This document shows positions 18,157-26,817 of a DNA stretch of 64,000 nucleotides, piece after piece. Below the pieces are notes generated by a model. It had not been told where the DNA came from, did no database searches, and saw only the letters and a list, made by a program, of their open reading frames with translations. Every line of letters begins with the position of its first letter. Position 1 is the stretch's first letter. The DNA is from Halorussus salinus (lineage in GTDB: Archaea; Halobacteriota; Halobacteria; Halobacteriales; Haladaptataceae), in the NCBI RefSeq assembly GCF_004765815.2, contig NZ_ML974128.1:62001-126000 (forward strand). The letters are read 5' to 3'. Both the position numbers and the translations under genes were made by a program.

Positions 18157-19145
18157 TAGTGAACCACCTGCGGGTTGATGTAGGCGTACAGCGCGTCCAC
18201 GAAGATGTTGATGACGACGAAGCCGGTGCCGATGACGATGAGCGACCCCTGAATCAGCGGCCAGTCACGCGCGGTGATGGCGTTGATGAGCAGGGTGCCC
18301 AGTCCGGGCCACGCGAAGACGGCTTCGGTGATGACCGCGCCGCCGATGAGCGTCCCGAGTTGCAGGCCCAGCACGGTGATGACCGGAATCAGCGTATTCC
18401 GGAGCGCGTGCTTGTACCGGACCAGCGTCTCGGGCAGGCCCTTCGCTCGCGACGAGCGGACGTAGGGCTTGCCGAGTTCGTCCAGCATCCCGCTTCGGGT
18501 GAGTCGCGTGATGAGCGCGGTGAAGTACGTCCCGAGCGTGATGGCCGGGAGCGTGATGTGGGCGAGCCACGTCACCAGCCCCGAGATTTGGAACTGCGTC
18601 ACCAGCATCTCCAGCGCCGGGAGAAGGCCGATTCCCCGACGACTCGTCGGGAACAATCCGAACTGGACCGACAGAATCAACACGAGCATGATGCCGAGCC
18701 AGAAGTTCGGCGTCGAGATGCCGACCAGCGAGAAACTCGTCGCGGCGTAGTCGGCCGGTTCGTGTCGGCGGGTCGCGGAGATGACGCCCAGCGGAATCGA
18801 GATGACCACGGCGACGATGCTCGCGGCCACCGCGAGTTCGAGGGTGGCCGGGAGGCGAGCGAAGATGAGGCCGCTCGCCTCGACGCCCCGAATGTAGGAG
18901 TAGCCCATGTCGCCCTGTAACAGGTTGAAGATGTAGTCGAAGTACTGGACGTAGAAGGGTCTGTTGAGACCCAACTCGGTCGCTATCTGCTGGCGTAACT
19001 CTTGGCTGGCGTCCAGCGGAGCCACGAACGTCACGGGGTTGCCCGGCGTGATGTATCGCAGACCGAACACGACGGTTACGACGCCCCAGACGACCAGTAT
19101 TCCTTGGGCGCTACGTTTGAGTAGGAATCTCCCCATCGACATCAA
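18156..19145 (-). CDS. Peptide-type ABC transporter permease (OppB/DppB-like)
   Basis: A 329-residue permease of the OppB/DppB subfamily, with N-terminal helix FLLKRSAQGILVVWGVVTVVF, the long extracytoplasmic loop, and the cytoplasmic coupling loop KPYVRSSRAKGLPETLVRYKHALRN. It probably starts at the ATG at 19136 (MGRFLLKR) or the nearby ATG at 19145; the two differ by three residues. It is second in the operon after the binding protein and overlaps the next permease by one base. Confidence 0.92.
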   Translation of the reverse strand: MMSMGRFLLKRSAQGILVVWGVVTVVFGLRYITPGNPVTFVAPLDASQELRQQIATELGLNRPFYVQYFDYIFNLLQGDMGYSYIRGVEASGLIFARLPATLELAVAASIVAVVISIPLGVISATRRHEPADYAATSFSLVGISTPNFWLGIMLVLILSVQFGLFPTSRRGIGLLPALEMLVTQFQISGLVTWLAHITLPAITLGTYFTALITRLTRSGMLDELGKPYVRSSRAKGLPETLVRYKHALRNTLIPVITVLGLQLGTLIGGAVITEAVFAWPGLGTLLINAITARDWPLIQGSLIVIGTGFVVINIFVDALYAYINPQVVH

Positions 19146-19181
19146 GCATCACTCCATCGAAACGAAAACATTGGTCGAGGC

Positions 19182-20837
19182 TTACTGGCCTTCGGCCGGT
19201 GCCATCGCGTAGGCGTCGATGCGTTCGTCGCGGCGGGCCTGCCACTGGACGCGTTGGCGGACGCCGTAGACGCTGTACTGGCGGTTGAGGTATATCCACG
19301 GCGCTTGGTCGTGGAGCAGTTGGTTGACCTCCTGTAGCGTCTGTTCGCGCTGGCTCTCGTCGCCCTGACTCTGGGCCTGCTGCATCATGCTGTCGACCTC
19401 GTCGTTGCTGTAAGAACTGAGCGCGCCGTCGGTGGTCAACAGCGGGATGATGGTCTGGCTCGCGTCGAACGTCGCGTTACCCCAGCCGATGAGGTAGAAG
19501 TCCGGACTCGTCTCCAGATTTCCGTCGGTGAGTTCACCCGCCAGCGTCGCGAACTCCCGCTGTTTGACCGAACACGAGACGTTCGAGAGCTGGTCGATCT
19601 GGTTGGCGACCGCTTGGGCGATTTCAACGTCCTTGAGGTAGCGACCGACCGGCGTGTGGAGCGTGATCGAGGCCCCGGCGTGGCCGCTCTCCTCGACCAG
19701 TTGCTCGGCCTGAGCCTTGTCGTAGGGGTAGGGGTTCACGTCGGAGTTGTAGCCGAAGAAGCCCTCCAGCGTCGGCTGACCGGTCGGGTCCGCGAAGCCC
19801 GACAGGACGTTCTCGATGATGCTATCGAGGTTCACCGCGTGGTTCATCGCCCGGCGGAACTGCGGGCTGGAGAACGGTTCGACGTTGTACTTCATCGCGT
19901 TGTAGATGATGCGCGTACTCGGTGCCGCGCTGAGTTGTGTCTCCCCGGAGTTTCTAATGCGCGGGATGTCTTGGGGCGGCACGTTGACGATAACGTCGGA
20001 CTCGCCTTCGAGCAGTTGGTTCACCCGCGTACTCGACTCCTTGGCCGCGCGGAACGTCAGCGACGTGACCGCGGCGGGGTCCCGCCAGTAGTCCTCGTAG
20101 TTGGTGAACTCGACTTTCACGTCCGACTGGTACTCCTCGAGGGCGAACGGTCCGGTGCCGTTCATCTGTTGAGCGATTTCGGACTTCGAACGCTCCTGCA
20201 CCCACGACTTCTGCATCACGTCGCAGTACGTCGCGAACAGCGAGAAGACGATGGGGTTGATGCCGTCGGACATCACGTCGACCGCGCGCTGGCCATCCAC
20301 GACTTCCGCGCCCGTGACGCCAGCGAGTTGGTCGGACTGCGGGCTGGCGATGCTCACGTCCTCGTTCACGACGCGATTGATGCTGAACGCCACGTCTTCG
20401 GGCGTCAACTGGTCGCCGTTGTGGAACGTGACTCCCTCTCGGATGGTGAAACGGACCCGACCCGGCTCTTGGCGTTCGTAGCCGGTCGCGAGCTTCTCGA
20501 CTATCTTCCCCTTCTGGTCGCGCCCGAGGAGGCCCTCGTAGGCGTGGAGGACCACGTTGTCCGTCGGGGTCGAACGGTGGTTCTGCGGGTCCAGCGTCGT
20601 CGGCATCTGGCCCTGCGTGATGGTGACGGCGAACTCCTCGCCCTCACCACCCGATTCGGTCGTCTCCGTTTCGGTCTCGGTCCCTCCGCCGGTCGTCTCC
20701 GTTGTCGTGTCCGTCTCCGTCGTCGTCGTTTCCTGTCCACCGCCGCCACCCGTACACCCCGCCACCGAAGCGGACGCGGCAGCGGCACCGGCAACTGTCA
20801 GAAACTTCCGTCGAGACGTACCTTCGTCGTGCGCCAT
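19182..20837 (-). CDS. ABC transporter substrate-binding lipoprotein, peptide family (SBP_bac_5)
   Basis: A 551-residue extracellular binding protein. The N terminus has a Tat motif (SRRKFL, residues 8-13) and a lipobox ending at Cys28 (SVAGC), followed by a Gly run and a long Thr/Glu linker (about residues 35-70) typical of haloarchaeal lipoproteins. The body shows family 5 features: GVTFHNGDQLTPEDVAFSINRV and FRRAMNHAVN. The start at 20837 is chosen because it puts the Tat signal at the N terminus; the upstream extension is unlikely. First gene of a five-gene operon for uptake of peptides, nickel or sugars. Confidence 0.93.
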   Translation of the reverse strand: MAHDEGTSRRKFLTVAGAAAASASVAGCTGGGGGQETTTTETDTTTETTGGGTETETETTESGGEGEEFAVTITQGQMPTTLDPQNHRSTPTDNVVLHAYEGLLGRDQKGKIVEKLATGYERQEPGRVRFTIREGVTFHNGDQLTPEDVAFSINRVVNEDVSIASPQSDQLAGVTGAEVVDGQRAVDVMSDGINPIVFSLFATYCDVMQKSWVQERSKSEIAQQMNGTGPFALEEYQSDVKVEFTNYEDYWRDPAAVTSLTFRAAKESSTRVNQLLEGESDVIVNVPPQDIPRIRNSGETQLSAAPSTRIIYNAMKYNVEPFSSPQFRRAMNHAVNLDSIIENVLSGFADPTGQPTLEGFFGYNSDVNPYPYDKAQAEQLVEESGHAGASITLHTPVGRYLKDVEIAQAVANQIDQLSNVSCSVKQREFATLAGELTDGNLETSPDFYLIGWGNATFDASQTIIPLLTTDGALSSYSNDEVDSMMQQAQSQGDESQREQTLQEVNQLLHDQAPWIYLNRQYSVYGVRQRVQWQARRDERIDAYAMAPAEGQ

Positions 20838-20857
20838 ATCGAGTAAAGAGTCGTTCC

Positions 20858-20870
20858 GGCATAAATATGC
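20858..20870 (-). promoter_or_regulatory. Putative TATA region of the peptide ABC operon
   Basis: An AT-rich GCATATTTATG block on the minus strand lies about 20-30 bases upstream of the lipoprotein start, which would give a very short leader, common in haloarchaea. Confidence 0.45.
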
Positions 20871-20967
20871 TGTGGTGACACACACCATTCGCCGCTCTCG
20901 CGGGTCACTCTGCCGTCCGGTGGTCGGCGGCCGTAAGTTTAAGTTACACCCGACCGATAGATGTGAT

Positions 20968-21618
20968 ATGGCCGTTCACGGCCGTTCCTCCCCACTCCGG
21001 GCACTGTTCGACGAATCGCCCACGCCGCACATCGCCCACCCGCCGCGGACGCATCACCGCGATTTCTACGTCGCCACCGACGGTTCCTACAACCTCCAGC
21101 GCGACGAGGGCGGACTGGGTGCAATCATCGAAACGCGAGACGGCGAGCGGGTTGCTCGCCTCTCGGTCCCCGACGAGTCGGTCACGGACAACAACGTGGC
21201 CGAGTACCGGGCGCTCCACCTCGGACTCGACGTACTGGCGGCGCGCGCGCCGACCGGTGCGCGGGTCGGCGTCGTCGTGGACCACGACGACCTCGCGGCC
21301 AACGTCAACAGCGCGGCGCTGGCGACTCGTCGGACTGACCACACGCCACCGCGGGAACTATCGGTTCCACCCGCGGGCAGACATCACTGGCGCGGGATTC
21401 GAGCGCGGGTCTGTCGGTTCGGCGAACTCCGGGCCGCGGTCCTCGAAAGCGACCGGAACCCGGCCCACGCGCTGGCGAACGCGCCCGAGGAGTTCGCCCA
21501 CGTCAACCACGAACCCGACCGGTGTCTCCTGCCGGAGCGAGCGACCTCCAGCGAGGCCCAGATTCCGCCGCCCTCGCGGGCCGACCGGACCGCGACCGAC
21601 TCGCGGGCCAGCGACTGA
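20968..21618 (+). CDS. RNase HI-like protein
   Basis: A 216-residue protein with a haloarchaeal RNase H-fold domain: FYVATDGSYNLQRDEGGLGAIIE (first catalytic Asp in DGS), VTDNNVAEYRALHLGLDVL (catalytic Glu in AEYRAL) and VVVDHDDLAANVN (third acidic site). After the domain comes a distinct tail with HHWRGIRARVCRFGELRAAVLE and a low-complexity C terminus. It might cut RNA in RNA-DNA hybrids. The start ATG at 20968 follows a TTAAGTTA-type AT block at 20938-20946. It is divergent from the ABC operon and monocistronic. Confidence 0.82.
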   Translation: MAVHGRSSPLRALFDESPTPHIAHPPRTHHRDFYVATDGSYNLQRDEGGLGAIIETRDGERVARLSVPDESVTDNNVAEYRALHLGLDVLAARAPTGARVGVVVDHDDLAANVNSAALATRRTDHTPPRELSVPPAGRHHWRGIRARVCRFGELRAAVLESDRNPAHALANAPEEFAHVNHEPDRCLLPERATSSEAQIPPPSRADRTATDSRASD

Positions 21619-21915
21619 CGGCGGGGTCGCCCCGACGAGAGCAGTCGCCGGTCGCTCCTCGTGGCCGACGAGAGCAGTCGCTGGCCGAGCAAGCCGGTAT
21701 TCGCGGCGACGCCGCGGCTATCTGCCGGGCCGCCACTCGACGGCATCGCCGTCCGTGACGGACCCGCCGGAACGACGCTTCTGGACAGCCCTGCCGCTAT
21801 CGGCGCTCGCTGGCGACCGAGGAGACACCGCTCGTCGCCCGGCGGGGGCTTCCCCCGAGCGTGGGGCGACGACCGTCCGGTCGCACCCGACCACGGACCC
21901 GACTCGCGGAACGGC

Positions 21916-22017
21916 CTACTCCACCAGTCCGACCGCGTAGACGTGTCTGCGAAGGGCCTCCTCGGAGTCGAACGACTCGCCGCACGCCTCGCAGACGTAC
22001 CGATGTTTCTCGTCCAT
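21916..22017 (-). CDS. 33-residue zinc-finger microprotein
   Basis: A short open frame encodes MDEKHRYVCEACGESFDSEEALRRH plus a short VYAVGLVE tail. The Cys-x2-Cys...Phe...Leu...His spacing is that of a C2H2 finger, but the expected last His is missing, so zinc would need a fourth ligand from elsewhere or from His5. Such one-finger microproteins are widespread in haloarchaea and several are regulators; the target here is unknown. It is too short for normal gene callers, but the motif makes it credible. Confidence 0.65.
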   Translation of the reverse strand: MDEKHRYVCEACGESFDSEEALRRHVYAVGLVE

Positions 22018-22471
22018 AGCCACGAGAACGACCGGAAACGGCGTAAGCGTTGTTCGAAACCTCGCCGAACGAGTACGACGAGACTCGTGACGACCGGTGA
22101 GACTCGGCAAATGGGGCGACGACGGTGACGGCTGGAGAGAGGGCGACGACGGACGGGACTGCGACCAGCGACGGACACGCGCCGAGTTGGTCGCGGTCTC
22201 GTATTTGAACGTTCGCCCGACGCGGTACGTCTTCGCACACCACCGTCGCGGATGAAGACGGGCGGCCAGCCCGCTATTGGAGTGATTATACATTTCCTAA
22301 GCGTCGCTTCATACCAGTTAGAGACTGCTACAGTTATCTTCCCTTCTATCTGCTCGTCCATTTGTCCACCCGGCCGACGAACGAGAAGACCGACTTCTCA
22401 CCCAACCGGAGACGAGACGGACCTGTCGCCCAACCGGAAACGATACGGCCTGCGGTGACGCAGTTTCGGGT
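22018..22471. other. Intergenic region upstream of the CBS-domain gene
   Basis: No gene is evident in these 454 bases. An AT-rich patch sits at about 22275-22350 (ATTATACATTTCC), which may hold a promoter. A direct repeat of CCCAACCGGA(G/A)ACGA occurs at about 22400 and 22431 shortly before the CBS gene. Confidence 0.55.
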
Positions 22472-22981
22472 ATGAACGCCAGCGACCTGATGACCGACGA
22501 GGTAGAGACGGTCCACGAGGAGGACGACATCAGCGACGTACTGACGCGACTCGCACAGGCGGACTTCAACGGCTTCCCCGTCGTGGACGACGACGAGCGC
22601 GTGGTCGGCATCGTGACCCAGCACGACCTCGTCCACATCTTCCAGCCGAGCGACCGGACGCTCTGGATTCCGGTCGGCTTCCCGCCGTTCTTGGAGACGC
22701 TGGAGTACGCCATCGACCTCTCGTGGGACGACCTCGACACCGAACTCGGCCTGCTGAAACACGCGAGCAAGCCCGTCCGCACCGTCATGACCGAGGAGGT
22801 CGTGACGGTCGAACCCGACACCGACTTCGACCGCATCCTCGACCTGCTGGCCGACGACGAGCGGGACATCAACCGCCTGCCGGTCGTGGACGACGAGGGC
22901 AGGCTCCTCGGTATCGTGGCCCGCCAAGACGTGCTTCGGGCGGTCCGCGACGAACGCCGGAGGACTGACGCTGGGCTGTAA
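22472..22981 (+). CDS. Two-CBS-domain protein
   Basis: A 169-residue protein made of a CBS pair. CBS1 spans about residues 6-62 (MTDEVETVHEEDDISDVL, FPVVDDDERVVGIVT) and CBS2 about 105-162 (MTEEVVTVEPDTDFDRILDLL, LPVVDDEGRLLGIV). Between them is an unusual 40-residue segment with HIFQPSDRTLWIPVGFPPF that resembles inserts in other archaeal CBS proteins. CBS pairs bind adenosine nucleotides and act as energy or ionic-strength sensors. It is monocistronic and followed by a very strong hairpin at 23058-23169. Confidence 0.92.
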   Translation: MNASDLMTDEVETVHEEDDISDVLTRLAQADFNGFPVVDDDERVVGIVTQHDLVHIFQPSDRTLWIPVGFPPFLETLEYAIDLSWDDLDTELGLLKHASKPVRTVMTEEVVTVEPDTDFDRILDLLADDERDINRLPVVDDEGRLLGIVARQDVLRAVRDERRRTDAGL

Positions 22982-23336
22982 TCGACCCCGGACGAATCGG
23001 TTTCCCGTGTCGACGCTTTTGAGCGAACGGCAGTCGAGAACACAGCGAATACGTCGTAGAAAGCCCCCGCCCGGTCGCGGTCGCTCGGCGACATATCCGA
23101 CGGACGTAGTTGCGTCGGATAGGGGTCGCCGAAGCGACCAAGCGTTGCGCGACCGGGCGGCCCCTTTCAGTCCACCCAAACCGTCGTCGGCCGGGCCGAG
23201 CGCATTTCGGTGGTTCGTATCCCCGAGTGTCTACGGTCGGCCATGCCAGCGAGCGCATTCGAGCGTCGCCACCCTCGCAACCGGCAACCCCGACGCCCAT
23301 CGAAACGTTCAGGCACCGAGAGCGGTCAGTGAGAGC
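22982..23336. other. Intergenic region holding a large hairpin
   Basis: The 355 bases between the CBS gene and the DMT exporter contain the near-palindrome at 23058-23169; the remainder shows no gene. The exporter promoter is not obvious. Confidence 0.6.
23058..23169. repeat. 112-base near-palindrome (giant hairpin)
   Basis: Paired segments from outside inwards are GAAAG with CTTTC, CGCCCGGTCGCG with CGCGACCGGGCG, GGTCGC with GCGACC, CGGCGAC with GTCGCCG, and TATCCGAC with GTCGGATA around a short loop at about 23102-23113. The helix lies 77 bases after the CBS gene stop, so it could be a 3' UTR stabiliser, a terminator or a dispersed repeat. Similar AAAGCCCC...GGGGCCCTTTC arrangements are, to my memory, frequent in haloarchaeal genomes. 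Confidence 0.85.
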
Positions 23337-24263
23337 GTGAGCAGATACCGGAACGTCGCGCTGTTCGTCGCGCTGGCCGCGGTGTGGGGGTCCGCGTTCA
23401 TGGCCATCAAGGCCGGACTCGACTACTTCCCGCCGGTCCTCTTCGCCGCGATTCGCTACGACATCGCGGGCGTGCTGATGCTGGCCTACGCCGTCTACGC
23501 GACCGACCGCTGGCGGCCGCGAACTCGCGGCGAGTGGCAACTGGTCGCGGTCGGCGCGACCCTGCTGATAGCGGGCTATCACGCCTTCCTGTTCGTCGGC
23601 GAGCAGTACACGACCAGCGCCGTCGCGGCGGTCATCATCAGCCTGAATCCAGTGCTGACGACCGGGTGCGCGCGACTCTTTCTCCCGAGCGAGCGACTGA
23701 CTCCGACGGGCATCGCTGGCCTGCTGTTGGGACTCGTCGGCGTCGTCGTCCTGAGCAATCCGGACCCGAACAACCTCGTGACCTCGGGCGTGGTCGGACA
23801 GGCGCTGGTGCTGGCCGCGGCCGCGTCGTTCGCCTTGGGGAGCGTCCTGACCCGCCGTATCGACGCCGAGTTACCTATCGAGACGATGGAGGCGTGGTCG
23901 ATGGTGCTGGGCGCACTCTTGATGCACGCTATCAGCGTCGCCCGCCCGAGCGAGTCGCTGGCCGCGGTGCGGTGGACGCCCGAGGCCATCTGGGCGATGG
24001 CGTACCTCTCCATCGCGGCGAGCGCGCTCGGCTTTCTGGTCTACTTCGACCTGCTGGAGCGGCTCGGTCCCATCGAAATCAACCTCGTCTCGTACGTCGC
24101 GCCCGTCTTTGCGGCCGTCTCCGGCTGGTGGTTCCTCGACGAAATCATCGACCTCACGACCGTCGCGGGCTTCCTCGTCATCTTCGCGGGGTTCTGTCTG
24201 GTCAAACGCGAGGCGCTGGCCCGCGAACTTCCGAAGCTCCGAGCCGTCGTGACTCGGCGCTGA
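23337..24263 (+). CDS. EamA/DMT superfamily transporter
   Basis: A 308-residue integral membrane protein with ten predicted helices forming the two EamA repeats. The first repeat begins VALFVALAAVWGSAFMAIKAGL and the second QALVLAAAASFALGSVLTRRI; INLVSYVAPVFAAVSGWWFLDE near residue 250 is the classic end of an EamA repeat. The GTG at 23337 is taken as start because it sits just before the first helix. DMT proteins export metabolites or amino acids; substrate unknown. The next small gene follows 116 bases later. Confidence 0.9.
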   Translation: MSRYRNVALFVALAAVWGSAFMAIKAGLDYFPPVLFAAIRYDIAGVLMLAYAVYATDRWRPRTRGEWQLVAVGATLLIAGYHAFLFVGEQYTTSAVAAVIISLNPVLTTGCARLFLPSERLTPTGIAGLLLGLVGVVVLSNPDPNNLVTSGVVGQALVLAAAASFALGSVLTRRIDAELPIETMEAWSMVLGALLMHAISVARPSESLAAVRWTPEAIWAMAYLSIAASALGFLVYFDLLERLGPIEINLVSYVAPVFAAVSGWWFLDEIIDLTTVAGFLVIFAGFCLVKREALARELPKLRAVVTRR

Positions 24264-24379
24264 CCGTCGAGAGCGTCAGTGTCGCCGCCCGTCGCACTCG
24301 CCGCCTGTCGCACTCGCCGCCCGCCGACCGGGTCGCCCCGACCAGAAGGACTTTGAGGAGCCGCCGAACACCCCCGACA

Positions 24380-24610
24380 ATGACCGAACGGGGCAACGAG
24401 TTCACCGGGTTCGCGCCCGAGCGAGACGAGACCGGAGACCGGTCGGGCCGACTCCGGTCGCGGGCCGCGAGCGTCCTCTTCGCGGTCGGAGTCGTCGTCG
24501 TGGCCGCCAACAGCGCGCTCTACTTTTTCGACGTAGACCTGCTGTCGCACCCGGCGGTCTCGCTCCTCGGACTCGCACTGTTGGTGCCGCTGTACCTCCG
24601 AGAACGCTGA
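24380..24610 (+). CDS. Small two-helix membrane protein
   Basis: A 76-residue protein with a charged N-terminal half (residues 1-28) and two hydrophobic segments, AASVLFAVGVVVVAANSALYFF and VSLLGLALLVPLYL. No family recognised. It lies convergent to the aldo/keto reductase gene with a 17-base gap. The acidic N terminus and good start context argue for a real gene. Confidence 0.65.
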   Translation: MTERGNEFTGFAPERDETGDRSGRLRSRAASVLFAVGVVVVAANSALYFFDVDLLSHPAVSLLGLALLVPLYLRER

Positions 24611-24627
24611 ATCCCGAACGAAGCGGG

Positions 24628-25596
24628 CTACTTCGCCTCGGCGAGCCGCTGGAACTGCCCGGCCGTGAGGTCGATGTCCGTCGCCGCGAGGTTCTCGTTC
24701 AACTGCTCGACCGTGCGCGCGCCGACGATGGGTGCCGTGACCTGCTCGTGGTCGGTCAGCCACGCGAGGCTCACCTGCGCCGGACTCGCGCCGACCTCCT
24801 CGGCGACGGCTTCGACGGCCTCTAGCGCGTCGAAGTTCTCGTCGGTGAGATACGAGTCGCGGAACTGCTGGTCGGTCGCGCCGCGAGTTCCCTTCGGAGG
24901 TTTCTCGCCGCGACTGTACTTGCCGGTCAGGAAGCCGCCAGCGAGCGGACTCCACGGCACGACGCCGATGTCGTAGTCGGCGCACATTTCGAGGTAGTTC
25001 CCCTCTATCTCGCGGTTGGCGAGGTTGTACCGGGGCTGAGCGAGCTTGAACGGCTCGTAGCCGCGCTTGTCGGCCAGTTCGTTCGCCTTGGCGACCTTCC
25101 ACGCGTTCGGTTCGAGCGTCGAGGCCCCGAGGTAGTTGACCTTCCCGTCGCGGACGAACTCGTCCAGCGTGCGCACGAACTCCTCGGCGGGCGTCTCGTC
25201 GTCCCACCGATGGATGTACAGCACGTCCACGTAGTCGGTCCCGAGGCGGTCCAGAATCTCGTCGATGTTGTTCCGCAGGTGCTTGCGCGAGAGTCCCTGT
25301 CCGTTCGGGCCGTCGCGGGTCGGCCAGTATATCTTCGAGGCGACGACGTAGTCCTCGCGCTCGCGGTCGGACAGCCAGTTGCCGATGTACTCCTCGCTCC
25401 GACCGTCGCCGTACATGTCGGCGGTGTCGATGAAGTTCCCGCCAGCGTCGGCGTAGGCGTCGAGGAGCTTGCGGGCGCGCTTCTCGCCGATTTCGACCTC
25501 GCCGTCGTCGTTCTCTCGACCGAACCGCCACGTGCCGAACGCGATTTCGCTGACAGTCGTGCCAGTCGGACCGAGCGACACCGTGTCCAGTTCCAT
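24628..25596 (-). CDS. Aldo/keto reductase
   Basis: A 322-residue NADPH-dependent oxidoreductase of the AKR superfamily. The catalytic tetrad is visible as Asp57 and Tyr62 (NFIDTADMYGDGRSE), Lys88 (VVASKIYW) and His129 (VLYIHRWD). Cofactor-binding GARTVEQLNENL is near the C terminus. It acts in the cytoplasm on aldehydes or ketones that cannot be predicted. The MELDTVSLG start at 25596 fits the family; the longer upstream frame is rejected. Confidence 0.94.
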   Translation of the reverse strand: MELDTVSLGPTGTTVSEIAFGTWRFGRENDDGEVEIGEKRARKLLDAYADAGGNFIDTADMYGDGRSEEYIGNWLSDREREDYVVASKIYWPTRDGPNGQGLSRKHLRNNIDEILDRLGTDYVDVLYIHRWDDETPAEEFVRTLDEFVRDGKVNYLGASTLEPNAWKVAKANELADKRGYEPFKLAQPRYNLANREIEGNYLEMCADYDIGVVPWSPLAGGFLTGKYSRGEKPPKGTRGATDQQFRDSYLTDENFDALEAVEAVAEEVGASPAQVSLAWLTDHEQVTAPIVGARTVEQLNENLAATDIDLTAGQFQRLAEAK

Positions 25597-25795
25597 GCTC
25601 CGACGTTGCCCGACCGACCGGTTAAAGTCGTCCTTTCGCTCGGAACGACGGGACAGAAACGAAACGGTTGCGGGAGGAGACGGGGAGGACGAAGGAGCGC
25701 AGACCCGAGAGCGAAAGGAGAGGAGACGCGGGAAAAGACCCGAGAGACACAAGCAGACGAGAACGCGGGGGCGGCGAGTGGAGGGCCGAAGGTCG

Positions 25796-26092
25796 TCAGT
25801 CCTGCTTGTGGCTGTGTCCCGCGAGGAGGGCCGCGAGATTCAGCGCCAGCAGGCCGACGAAGGTGAGCAGTTCGCCCTGCGACGAGATGCCGTTGAACAG
25901 CAGCGGCACGTAGAGGAACGGCAGGGCGATGGCCGACCAGAAGCCGACGACTTCGAACGGCGTCGTGAGCGCGTGGTCTCGGTAGTGGTCGTACAGGGTC
26001 GCGAGTTTCGTGCGCCCTGCGGTTCCTTCACCGGCCTCCGCAGGGGAGCCGATAGTCGAGTTGCTTTCGTTCTGGAGGGTGGATTCGGTCAT
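25796..26092 (-). CDS. Small membrane protein of unknown function
   Basis: A 98-residue protein with a polar N-terminal 40 residues followed by two hydrophobic helices, FWSAIALPFLYVPLLFNGI and LLTFVGLLALNLAALLAGH, ending HSHKQD. No family recognised. An AT-rich minus-strand TATA-like GTTATATGACC lies upstream at about 26133-26143, supporting an independent transcript. Confidence 0.7.
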   Translation of the reverse strand: MTESTLQNESNSTIGSPAEAGEGTAGRTKLATLYDHYRDHALTTPFEVVGFWSAIALPFLYVPLLFNGISSQGELLTFVGLLALNLAALLAGHSHKQD

Positions 26093-26499
26093 GGGGACAT
26101 CTCGACCTCAACAACTCGTTACACAGGGAGGGTCATATAACGCGACGAGCGTTAGTGCGATTTCAGAATAGTTCATCGAAAAACGTGCTGGAGAGTACTT
26201 TTCAAAACAGGCTCTAATAGCTCGATAAAATTTAAAACCGTTTCTCAACGATTTTCTCTCGAAAGAGCTGCGTTCAGAAATGTGGGCATACCGATGACCA
26301 GCCGAGGGTAATCAGGCGTTGCCTGTGTGCGAACAGGCGACACAGACGCGCGATTCGCACTGCGGTTGGGGTCCGATTCAGTGACGTTAGGTGAGTAGTA
26401 ACCGTCGCCGCTCGACTACCCGACGGGCGTTCGTCGGTCTGCCGACGCGAGCGACGACGGCGATAAAAGGTGAAGGGACAGCGCGAGAAATGAACCGAT
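26093..26499. other. AT-rich intergenic region before a winged-helix gene
   Basis: This 407-base gap is markedly AT-rich at 26150-26280, with AAAATTTAAAAC at 26225-26236 that looks like a plus-strand TATA element about 260 bases before the next gene. Between them is a small hairpin GCCTGT/ACAGGC at about 26320-26340. Either a long leader or an unannotated small RNA would explain the layout; I see no open frame worth calling. Confidence 0.5.
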
Positions 26500-26769
26500 A
26501 TGAGCGAGCGAGCAGAGTGGATGCATCCCGAGGACGACCACTTGCTCGCGCTCCTGCGCACCGAGCGCAAGGACACGTTTAGCGCCGTCGCCGCGCAGTT
26601 ACCGCTCACGCGCGAGCAGGTCGCCGACCGCTGTCGGACGCTGGCCGCCCACGGACTGGTCGAACACCTCGGGAGCGACATCTACACCATCAGTCCGCTC
26701 GGCGAGCGGTACCTCGACGGAGACATCGACGCCGAGGAAATTCCTACTCTCGACGACGAGTACGAGTAG
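26500..26769 (+). CDS. Winged-helix regulator (PhiH1 repressor-like)
   Basis: An 89-residue winged-helix protein: WMHPEDDHLLALLRTERKDTFSAVAAQL forms the first helices, LTREQVADRCRTLAAHGLVEHL the recognition helix, and YTISPLGERYLDGDID the wing. It resembles the small haloarchaeal regulators annotated as PhiH1 repressor-like. It may bind its own promoter. The M24 peptidase gene starts 48 bases downstream on the same strand, so the two may form an operon. Confidence 0.82.
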   Translation: MSERAEWMHPEDDHLLALLRTERKDTFSAVAAQLPLTREQVADRCRTLAAHGLVEHLGSDIYTISPLGERYLDGDIDAEEIPTLDDEYE

Positions 26770-26817
26770 CCGCCGGAATACTCTTTTGCTGACACTCCGA
26801 ACCGCCACGCAGTGACC

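Noticed and set aside
24041-25531. A 496-codon minus-strand frame overlapping the aldo/keto reductase and exporter
   Set aside because: It runs in the wrong phase through two convincing genes and is Arg-rich low-complexity sequence.
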